7,539 nucleotides of DNA from Deltaproteobacteria bacterium (lineage in GTDB: Bacteria > Desulfobacterota > Binatia > UBA9968). Below the pieces are notes generated by a model. It made no database searches and was not told the DNA's origin. It was given only the letters and a program-made list of their open reading frames with translations. Made by a program: the position numbers and the translations under genes. Of the stretch, positions 1-5,920 are shown piece after piece. The stretch covers positions 1 to 7,539 of the forward strand of contig JACPDC010000064.1 of the NCBI GenBank assembly GCA_016184235.1, in the 5' to 3' direction. Position 1 is the stretch's first letter. Each line of letters starts with the position of its first letter.

Positions 1-470
1 GCGCGCATGTAGAGGAGATGATTGGAGGTCACCGGGCTGCCGATCCAGCCGAACTTGTTCCAGTCAAACTTAACCTCCGTGCGGCCGATAAGCTGGTCGA
101 AGTAGAGGGCATTGTAAATCGCGCCGATGGTCAGGCCGTCAGGCTTGGACACGTTATAGACGTGGTTTGCCGTGATCAGAGAAGCGGCCCCGGGCATGTT
201 CTGGACAATGATGTTGGGGTTGCCGGGGATATGCTTGGGCATGTGCTGCGCCATGAGACGCGCATAGAGATCGTAGACATCGCCCGCCTTCGTGCCGACG
301 ATGATGGTTATGGTCTTACCCTTGTAAAAGGGCTCCTGGCCGAAGGCAGGTTCAAGGGTTGAAGGGTTAAAGAGATAAAGGGCCGACAAAAGGATGAAGA
401 ATAGGGGATGAAGGATAAAGTTTAAGCGTATTCTTTTGCCTTTTGCCTTTATACCTGAATCGTGAAACAT
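1..470 (-). CDS. TctC-type tricarboxylate transporter receptor (third copy), 3' part cut by window edge
   Basis: This is the N-terminal 156 codons of a periplasmic solute receptor of the tripartite tricarboxylate transporter (TctC/Bug) family, which normally has about 320-350 residues. The frame is open from the ATG at 468-470 to the left edge. A strong Shine-Dalgarno (GGAGG at 475-479, with a second AAGGAGG just upstream) precedes the start, in the 21-base gap after the amidohydrolase stop. A basic n-region (residues 8-15), a hydrophobic core (about 17-34) and a possible cleavage site before QEPFYKGKT (45-53) form a signal peptide. Family motifs follow: IIVG at 56-59, HIPGNPNIIVQNMPGA at 80-95, KPDGLT at 109-114 and EVKFDW at 132-137. 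Motifs such as AGD near 62-64 and NHVYN at 102-106 make it closer to the receptor at 2255-3295 than to the one at 3302-4360. The signal-peptide DNA is unusually rich in short repeats. The ligand is unknown. Confidence 0.9.
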   Translation of the reverse strand, partial: MFHDSGIKAKGKRIRLNFILHPLFFILLSALYLFNPSTLEPAFGQEPFYKGKTITIIVGTKAGDVYDLYARLMAQHMPKHIPGNPNIIVQNMPGAASLITANHVYNVSKPDGLTIGAIYNALYFDQLIGRTEVKFDWNKFGWIGSPVTSNHLLYMR

Positions 471-491
471 ATCGCCTCCTCCTTTTGCTTG

Positions 492-2165
492 TCAGAGAGC
501 CGGCACGCACAGCTCCTGCCGGGTTACTTTGCCGGGAAAGATATCGCCGCTCTCGCCTTCTTCGACCACCACTTTTCCATTTACCACCACCGCTTGCATC
601 CCCGGCGGATGGCGGTTCACCTCGCTCGCGTCGACTTTTTCCGGCAGCTCTTTGCTGACCAGATCGTCGAATTTATCCGGATCGAAGACCGTCATGTCCG
701 CCGGGTAGCCGGCCTTGAGCAGCCCGCGATTGAGCATGAGCTTTGAGGCGGGAAAGCCGGTGAGCTTCCACACCGCCTCTTCCAGGGTGAAGAGTTTTTT
801 CTCGCGGCGCCAGTATCCGAGGACGCGCGCCGGAGCGCCGTGCCAGAAGAAGCGGTCGAGGTGGGCCCCCACGTCGGTGCCGATCAGCCCGTGCTCGCTC
901 TTGATCATCCTGGCAAGGAGATCCGGATGGCCGTTGGCGAAACCCCGGTACAGGCAGCGGGAGCGGAGATCGTCTTCCAGCCAGGTATCGAAGAAGGCAT
1001 CCGCCGGAGACTTGCTCGTCAGCCGGCCGATCTCAGCCGCGCTCTTGCCCTGGAGGGACTTGCGATCGGCCCTCTCCATCCGCTCGAATACCACTCTCTC
1101 CCAGCCCAGCCATTCGGGGAGGCCGGGCTTGCCCGCCCCTTGAATCCTCTCCTGTTCTAATTTCCGCCGGACGGCTCGATCCGCCAGTTGCCGTCGCAGC
1201 CCGTCGGCAGGCTGCCTGATCGCTTCCCAGGTGGGGAGGCCTTCCAGGAAAAAGCAGTCCTCGACGCCGAAGCGCCGGACATGCTCGTAAGGGATGACGA
1301 CCCCGTAGATATCCTTGCCCTTATTTTTCGCCTCTTCCATGTAAGCGAGCCCGCGCGGCCCGTCGTCCTTTTCTCCCGGACGCAGGCGGAACTCGTTGCC
1401 GATCATCCGCGCGCGGACTTTCTCCACCAGGCCGGGGAAGCCGCTTTCAGGCTTGAGCAGGTTGCCGAAGCCGTTGAACTGAAAACAGCCGCCGTATTCC
1501 GCCGCCAGATTCGCCAGCTCTGCGATCTCCTGTTGAGTGGCGAAGGTGCTGGGCGTTCCGGCATGTACCGCCGGCCCGCCGCGCGGACTCGTGGAAAAAC
1601 CGATCGCGCCCGCTTCGAGCCCCTCGCGCACCATCTTTTTCATCGCCGCCATCTCTTCGGGATCCGCCTCCCTCTGGTAGGCCGCCTCGCCCATGACCGT
1701 GAGCCGCACGGGAGAATGGGGCATCAGCGCGGCCACGTTGATGCCGACCCTGCCGCGCAGATAGGCGAGATACTCCGGGAAGGTTTGCCACTTCCAGTCC
1801 TTCGCGTCTATATATTTATCCAACACGCGGCGCAGATAGCTGACGAGCACCTGGAGCGGCTCGCTCTCGGACGGCACCGGCGCGCAGGAGGCGCCGCAGT
1901 CGCCGATCACGATCGTGGTCACGCCGAAATTCACCACCGGATTGCCGTGAGGGTAGAGGACGAGAAAGTAATCCATGTGGGTATGGGAATCGATGAAGCC
2001 GGGAGCTATCACTTTCCCGCCCGCGTCGATCTCTTTCTTGCCGGGGCCGAGATGCTTCCCGATAGCCGAGATCCTTTCCCCTTCCACCGCCACGTCCGCC
2101 TCGAATCCCGGGCTGCCCGTGCCGTCGATCACGACTCCGTTGCGCACCACCAGATCAAATGCCAT
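492..2165 (-). CDS. N-acyl-D-amino-acid deacylase-like amidohydrolase (557 aa)
   Basis: This is an amidohydrolase-superfamily (Amidohydro_3, D-aminoacylase-like) protein, presumably cytoplasmic because no signal peptide is seen. The N-terminal beta-sandwich start (LVVRNGVVIDGTGSPG, 5-20) leads to GFIDSHTHMD at 56-65 with the metal-binding HxH (H61, H63). GDCGASCAP follows at 88-96, where C90 fits the bridging cysteine of D-aminoacylases. The catalytic-type Asp is in IGTDVGAH (D431), and the C-terminal LTGFPASK (468-475), RGLLKAGYPADM (480-491) and VVVNGKVV (526-533) are typical. Unusually, no histidine occurs between H201 and H295, so the two His ligands expected in the barrel appear lost; N231 stands at the first site. 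Hydrolysis of N-acyl-D-amino acids is therefore not assured. The start is the ATG at 2165, with GGGAGGG at 2174-2180; a TTG seven codons upstream is less likely because it overlaps that site. It lies between receptor genes, which suggests a transported substrate. Confidence 0.88.
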   Translation of the reverse strand: MAFDLVVRNGVVIDGTGSPGFEADVAVEGERISAIGKHLGPGKKEIDAGGKVIAPGFIDSHTHMDYFLVLYPHGNPVVNFGVTTIVIGDCGASCAPVPSESEPLQVLVSYLRRVLDKYIDAKDWKWQTFPEYLAYLRGRVGINVAALMPHSPVRLTVMGEAAYQREADPEEMAAMKKMVREGLEAGAIGFSTSPRGGPAVHAGTPSTFATQQEIAELANLAAEYGGCFQFNGFGNLLKPESGFPGLVEKVRARMIGNEFRLRPGEKDDGPRGLAYMEEAKNKGKDIYGVVIPYEHVRRFGVEDCFFLEGLPTWEAIRQPADGLRRQLADRAVRRKLEQERIQGAGKPGLPEWLGWERVVFERMERADRKSLQGKSAAEIGRLTSKSPADAFFDTWLEDDLRSRCLYRGFANGHPDLLARMIKSEHGLIGTDVGAHLDRFFWHGAPARVLGYWRREKKLFTLEEAVWKLTGFPASKLMLNRGLLKAGYPADMTVFDPDKFDDLVSKELPEKVDASEVNRHPPGMQAVVVNGKVVVEEGESGDIFPGKVTRQELCVPAL

Positions 2166-2173
2166 GCTCTTAG

Positions 2174-2180
2174 CCCTCCC
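2174..2180 (-). promoter_or_regulatory. Ribosome binding site fixing the amidohydrolase start
   Basis: On the minus strand GGGAGGG stands eight bases before the ATG at 2163-2165. It decides for this ATG over the in-frame TTG at 2184-2186, whose use would place this site inside the coding region. Confidence 0.75.
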
Positions 2181-2198
2181 TACCAAATAATGCGCATG

Positions 2199-2228
2199 CT
2201 TATCTCATTTAAGCCAAGTCCGCGTCAA
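2199..2228 (-). promoter_or_regulatory. Candidate sigma-70-like promoter before the amidohydrolase
   Basis: In the 89-base gap between the second receptor and the amidohydrolase, the minus strand has TTGACG (2223-2228, five of six matches to the -35 consensus), an 18-base spacer and GATAAG (2199-2204, four of six matches to TATAAT). Transcription would start near 2192 and give a short leader carrying the ribosome binding site. The spacer is one base longer than ideal and the match is modest. It could allow the amidohydrolase and third receptor to be expressed apart from the upstream genes. Confidence 0.33.
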
Positions 2229-2254
2229 CAGTTTTTGCCGCCTGTCCCGGCCGG

Positions 2255-3295
2255 TCATTTTCCCAACAGCTTTTTCAGCCAGGCGATTACCTCCGGAGGC
2301 TGGTCGACGACCTCCTTGGCCAGCGCCTCAAGCTCTTCGCCGCTCGCCGGGTTGAGCTCCCAGCCCCGTTTTTTCGTTTCCGACAGAAACTCGGGATCGG
2401 CGAGCATCCTGGCGTAGGCGTCGCGCAGGATCTTGACGCGGTCGGCCGGGGTGTTCGGCGTGGAGACTATCGGCCGGATGCCGAATCCGATCACGCCCAA
2501 ATAGACGGCGGCGAGCCGTCTCTTTTCGGGCGGCGTCTTGTGCCGGTCCATGAGCTCGAAGATCGTGGGGGCGTCCGGGACCTTGCGATCGCGGACTCTC
2601 GAGGTCTGAACGAGTATGCGCACGACCCCTTTCTTATGCCATGTCACGAAAGGCTCCCGGCCGAAGAAGGTGTCGATGGTGATGGCCCGGCAATGAACCT
2701 CGCCGCGCTCGATCGCGAGATCCTGCTCCGCCCCTCCCGGATAGCCGCTGACGATGTTGAATTTGAGCCCCAATGTATCGTCCAGGAGCCGGGGTATATC
2801 GTATCCGCTGCTGCCCACGCCCGTCGCCGAGCAGCGCGGCGGCTCCTTGGCGCTGCGGATATCGTCGAGGCTCTTGTAAGGGGCGTCGGAGCGCATGAAG
2901 AGCAGGTGGGCGCTCCGCTCCGGGGTGCCGACCCAGGCGAACTTCGGCCAGTCGAACTTGACCTCTTTGCGCCCCGTGAGCTGCGCGTAGTAAAGGGCCC
3001 CGCTGATGCTGCCGAGGGTGAGGCCGTCCGGCTTTGTCAGGTTGTAAACGTGATTGGCCGCGATCATGGAGCCCGCCCCAGGCATGTTCTGGACAATGAA
3101 ATCCGGGTTTCCGGGGATATGCCTCCCCATGTGGCGGCTGTAGGTGCGAGCCCACTGGTCGTGGCTGTCGCCCGCCAGGTATCCCACGAAGAACCTGATC
3201 GTCTTTCCTTTATAGAACGGCTCTTGGGCGAGCGAAGAGGATAGAGGAACGGATAGAGAGATCAAAAGAGCGAGGATGGAAGATCTTTGAATCAT
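2255..3295 (-). CDS. TctC-type tricarboxylate transporter receptor (second copy, 346 aa)
   Basis: This is a full-length periplasmic receptor of the TctC/Bug family, which captures small carboxylates for a TctA-TctB membrane permease. The signal peptide spans about residues 1-24 (RSSILALLISL core, probable cleavage after SLA before QEPFYKG). The family landmarks are all present: HIPGNPDFIVQNMPGAGS (59-76), KPDGLTLG (88-95), EVKFDW (111-116), GYPGGAE (184-190) and a C-terminal PADRVKILRDAY. It has exactly two cysteines, C155 and C202, at positions equivalent to those of the neighbouring receptor. The ATG at 3293-3295 lies six bases after the upstream receptor's stop and has no clear Shine-Dalgarno, so translational coupling is likely. 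Its motifs (AGD near 41-43, NHVYN at 81-85) resemble the third receptor more than the adjacent first one. The ligand cannot be inferred. Confidence 0.93.
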   Translation of the reverse strand: MIQRSSILALLISLSVPLSSSLAQEPFYKGKTIRFFVGYLAGDSHDQWARTYSRHMGRHIPGNPDFIVQNMPGAGSMIAANHVYNLTKPDGLTLGSISGALYYAQLTGRKEVKFDWPKFAWVGTPERSAHLLFMRSDAPYKSLDDIRSAKEPPRCSATGVGSSGYDIPRLLDDTLGLKFNIVSGYPGGAEQDLAIERGEVHCRAITIDTFFGREPFVTWHKKGVVRILVQTSRVRDRKVPDAPTIFELMDRHKTPPEKRRLAAVYLGVIGFGIRPIVSTPNTPADRVKILRDAYARMLADPEFLSETKKRGWELNPASGEELEALAKEVVDQPPEVIAWLKKLLGK

Positions 3296-3301
3296 GACGG
3301 G

Positions 3302-4360
3302 TTATTTCACCAGGAACAGCTTCTTGATCTGCTCGATGACTTCCGGCGGTTGAACCATGACCTCTTTGGCCATGGATTGAAGCTCCTCTCCTTTGGTCGG
3401 ATTCACCTCCACGCGGGCCTTTTTCGCCTCGCCGACGAGATCGGGATCTTTGAACGCTTTTTCATAGGCCTCGCGCAGGATCTTTACCCGGTCCGCCGGG
3501 GTCGCCGGAGGGGCCATCATAGAGCGGGCCCAGTCTCCTCCCTGGAGCATGGCTTCAGCCACTCGGCGGCTTGTCGCAGCAGTCTTGTACTCGTCCATCA
3601 GCTCGTAAACCGTCGGCCCTTCGGGCAGGCGGGAGTCCCGCTTGCGGCCGCTCTGGGCGAGGGTGCGAACGAAACCGGTTTTTTTCCATTCCAGGAAGGG
3701 TTGACGCGAGAAAAAGGTCGAGACGGTCAGCCCCTGGCACACGACCTCGCCCCTTTCCATGGCTATGGCGATCTCAGTGCTGCCCGGATAGCCGACGACG
3801 TGGTCGACCTTGGCGCCGATAGTCTGCTCCAGGATCTTCGACATGACATAGTCGGAGCTTCCGGCGCCCGTGGAGCCGCACTTCGGCGCCTCCTTGGCCT
3901 TGATCACGTCCCTGATGGATTTGTAGGGGGTGTCGCTGCGGATGAATATCATCATGTCGTCTTTTTCCAGCGAGCCGATCCACTGGAACTTGGGGAGATC
4001 GAATTTGACCTCCTTGTGCCCGGCGAGCTGGTTCAGATAGACATTGTTGTGCGGCATCAGGAGAGTCAGACCGTCGGGTTTGGCCACGCCCCAGACATAG
4101 TTGGCCGCGATTACCGAGCCCGCCCCCGGCATGTTCTGCACGATGGTCTCGGGATTTCCAGGAATGTATTTTCCCAGATGCCTGGATACGATGCGGGCGG
4201 CGCGGTCGTAGCCGCCGCCGGCGCTCAGCCCCACGACGATGCGGATCGTCTTGCCCTTGTAGAAGGGCTCTTGAGCGAGCCCGAAGGATAGATCAAGGGA
4301 TAAAGGGATCAACAGAGCGAGGATAGAAGATCGCAGATAGATGATCGCGCGCGGTTTCAT
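3302..4360 (-). CDS. TctC-type tricarboxylate transporter receptor (first copy, 352 aa)
   Basis: This is a full-length periplasmic solute receptor of the TctC/Bug family and the first of three in this cluster. The signal peptide has a basic start (MKPR), a hydrophobic core from about residue 11 to 28 and probable cleavage after GLA before QEPFYKGKT (30-38). Typical motifs follow: GLSAGGGYD (44-52), YIPGNPETIVQNMPGAGS (65-82), KPDGLTLL (94-101), GYPGSTE (190-196) and PADRVKILREAY near the C-terminus. Only two cysteines are present, C161 and C208. The start is set by GGAGG at 4367-4371, six bases before the ATG. The gene begins 15 bases after the tctB stop, consistent with one operon. The binding-loop region (GGGYD, NNVYL) differs from the other two copies, so a different ligand is plausible. 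Confidence 0.94.
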   Translation of the reverse strand: MKPRAIIYLRSSILALLIPLSLDLSFGLAQEPFYKGKTIRIVVGLSAGGGYDRAARIVSRHLGKYIPGNPETIVQNMPGAGSVIAANYVWGVAKPDGLTLLMPHNNVYLNQLAGHKEVKFDLPKFQWIGSLEKDDMMIFIRSDTPYKSIRDVIKAKEAPKCGSTGAGSSDYVMSKILEQTIGAKVDHVVGYPGSTEIAIAMERGEVVCQGLTVSTFFSRQPFLEWKKTGFVRTLAQSGRKRDSRLPEGPTVYELMDEYKTAATSRRVAEAMLQGGDWARSMMAPPATPADRVKILREAYEKAFKDPDLVGEAKKARVEVNPTKGEELQSMAKEVMVQPPEVIEQIKKLFLVK

Positions 4361-4375
4361 AAACCACCTCCAGTG

Positions 4376-4864
4376 CTAAATTAAGCCCAACCAAAGCAAG
4401 AGCTGCCCCTCCGGGAACGGGAGATGGAGCAGCCGCGTGAAAAGGCCCCAGAAGACAAGCCAGGCGCCGACCGTGAGGAGCACGGACAACCACCACTGCT
4501 CGCCCGCTTGAAATTTCAGGTAAAGGAAGACCAAAGCCGGGACCGCCACGGAAAAGCCGAGCAGCCAGATAACTATGAAGAACCCGATGATCCAGGAGAA
4601 GATGCTGACCGTGCGCCGCGTGGCCACGGCGCTGTCCATAGACTGGCCGAACTGAAAATCGACAGGCGCATTGCCTGTGTCTTTGCGCGCCGTTTTTCCC
4701 GTCAGGTCGAAAACGATCTGGAGCAGGGCCAGGGCCACCATGGGGATGCCGATCGCCCACGGGTAGAGGCGGGCCTGCAGGCGCCACTCCCACGCCTGAT
4801 AGACAAAAACGGCAAAGAAAATCAGAATGACGACAGCGAAGATAGTCTGCGGTCTAAATTTCAT
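4376..4864 (-). CDS. tctB: TctB-type small membrane subunit of a tripartite tricarboxylate transporter (162 aa)
   Basis: This is the small inner-membrane subunit of the tripartite tricarboxylate transporter family, which works with the large permease TctA and a periplasmic TctC receptor. At 162 residues it has the usual size. Hydrophobic segments at about 7-24, 35-54, 87-117 (possibly a re-entrant pair) and 124-143 give the four-to-five-helix pattern of the family. The loop at 55-86 is hydrophilic, and the tail ending LPFPEGQLLLWLG (148-160) is characteristic. A Shine-Dalgarno-like GAAGGA lies about ten bases before the ATG at 4862-4864. It is the first gene of the minus-strand cluster and directly precedes two receptor genes. 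The partner TctA (about 500 residues) is not in the window, so it must lie past the left edge or elsewhere. The family call is firm by topology and context; the substrate is unknown. Confidence 0.85.
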   Translation of the reverse strand: MKFRPQTIFAVVILIFFAVFVYQAWEWRLQARLYPWAIGIPMVALALLQIVFDLTGKTARKDTGNAPVDFQFGQSMDSAVATRRTVSIFSWIIGFFIVIWLLGFSVAVPALVFLYLKFQAGEQWWLSVLLTVGAWLVFWGLFTRLLHLPFPEGQLLLWLGLI

Positions 4865-5086
4865 GTGAGACTTATCCTTCTCATGACCGGCCTCGCGGCG
4901 CCGGGGAGCCGCAAGCTATGAAAACGCGCCTCCTCGCCCTTGCGACGAAGCGCACCCCACTCTCCCGTAGCTCACTCGCTTACCACAGAGTCCTTTGCAA
5001 GGTCAATGTCTCTCCCCGCCCCTTTCAATATTTTCCAGACGTGGTAAGACGACTCCGAGGCAGCGGGCCTCCAGAAAGGAGTTTTT
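4865..5086. promoter_or_regulatory. Divergent intergenic region between the two gene clusters
   Basis: These 222 bases separate divergent tctB and the hydratase gene, so promoters for both clusters should lie here. No convincing -35/-10 pair was found in either direction. GTGGTAAG occurs at 5041-5048 on the plus strand and again, inverted, at 4979-4986. The first copy extends to TGGTAAGACGA (5042-5052), which fits the TNGTNNNACNA pattern of FadR-type GntR operators. A small dyad, CCTTTGCAAGG, lies at 4992-5002. AAAGGAG at 5075-5081 is the ribosome binding site of the hydratase. Confidence 0.5.
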
Positions 5087-5902
5087 ATGGCTGAATACAA
5101 GACGATCCTGGTCGAGAAAAAAGAAGGAATTACGACCCTTACGTTCAATCGGCCGGAGCAGCGCAACGCGATGAGCCCCCAGCTCCACCGGGACATGTAC
5201 GCCGCGCTGAACGAGCTGCGCTACGACAAGGAGACTCGGGTCATTGTCTTGACCGGCGCGGGGCCGAGCTTTTGCGCAGGGCAGGATCTGAAGCAGTATT
5301 TTCTGGAGATGGACTCGCAGCCGCAGAGCGTTCGGGATGAGATTCGCGATTTATCCCGGCGCTGGCGCAACGAGCTGATCCGGACGATGCCGCAGCCGAT
5401 CATCGCTATGATCAACGGCTGGTGCTTCGGCGGCGGCTTCACCATCGTCACCGCCTCCGACATCGCCATCGCCGCGGAAGATGCCGTCTTCGGGCTGTCC
5501 GAGATCAACTTCGGTCATTTTCCCGGCGGCGAGGTGACCATCGTGCTCACCGAGCACCTCCAGCCCAAGCACGGCCTGTTCTATGCCCTCACAGGCAGGA
5601 CCTTCACCGCGAAGGAGGCGGAGCGCATCGGGCTCATCACCAGGGCGGTTGCGCGCGCCGATCTGGAGAAGGAGACGGCGGCGATCGCTCGCGATCTGCT
5701 CGAAAAGGATCCCATCGCCTTGAAGGCCGTCAAAGAGGCCTGGTACTACACCTTCTACTCTCCTCCGGACGTGGCCTACGAGATCTCGGGACTCATCTCT
5801 CAGCGCGTGACGCAGCAGCACGGCGGACGGCCGGGCATTCAACAGTTCAAAGAGAAGAGGTACCAGCCGGGCCTGGGGGCGTATAAGTGGGATAAAAAAT
5901 AA
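5087..5902 (+). CDS. Enoyl-CoA hydratase/isomerase, hydroxycinnamoyl-CoA hydratase-lyase-like (271 aa)
   Basis: This is a crotonase-superfamily enzyme acting on acyl-CoA thioesters. NRPEQRNAMSP (21-31), the CoA-binding loop SFCAGQDLKQYF (61-72), NGWCFGGGF (110-118) with an oxyanion-hole glycine (G116), and FGLSEINFG (135-143) are clear. The overall pattern, including PGLGAYK at the C-terminus, most resembles p-hydroxycinnamoyl-CoA hydratase-lyase, which hydrates feruloyl-CoA and releases an aldehyde plus acetyl-CoA. By an alignment from memory to the Pseudomonas enzyme, the catalytic Glu is kept (E139, for E143) and so is Y71 (for Y75). M70 is Q66, S123 is T119, W146 is F142, and Y239 falls on I233. 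It may therefore be a plain hydratase or have another substrate. The start has a strong AAAGGAG five bases upstream. It leads an operon with a thiolase-like and a DUF35 gene. Confidence 0.93.
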   Translation: MAEYKTILVEKKEGITTLTFNRPEQRNAMSPQLHRDMYAALNELRYDKETRVIVLTGAGPSFCAGQDLKQYFLEMDSQPQSVRDEIRDLSRRWRNELIRTMPQPIIAMINGWCFGGGFTIVTASDIAIAAEDAVFGLSEINFGHFPGGEVTIVLTEHLQPKHGLFYALTGRTFTAKEAERIGLITRAVARADLEKETAAIARDLLEKDPIALKAVKEAWYYTFYSPPDVAYEISGLISQRVTQQHGGRPGIQQFKEKRYQPGLGAYKWDKK

Positions 5903-5920
5903 CGGCAGAAGGAACAGGAA

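Noticed and set aside
2230..2254. Possible hairpin (GCCG with CGGC) after the second receptor's stop
   Set aside because: The stem is only four base pairs and on the minus strand is followed by A residues, not a U tract, so it is not a terminator.
1188..2417. Long plus-strand open frame opposite the amidohydrolase and second receptor
   Set aside because: It mirrors two well-supported minus-strand genes in GC-rich DNA and shows no family motifs.
4886..4912. GC-rich palindrome CGGCGCCG and flanking partial inverted repeat
   Set aside because: The arms do not extend beyond the eight-base core and no T tract follows; such motifs are common in GC-rich DNA.
5001..5006. TTGACC on the minus strand as a -35 element for tctB
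   Set aside because: No hexamer at 16 to 18 bases spacing matches the -10 consensus at more than three positions.
4918..5094. A 58-codon plus-strand open frame in the divergent region, overlapping the hydratase start out of frame
   Set aside because: A weak GGGGAG lies nine bases upstream, but the product is rich in Arg, Ser and Pro with no recognisable family or signal, and it covers the likely promoter region. It is best read as a chance frame.
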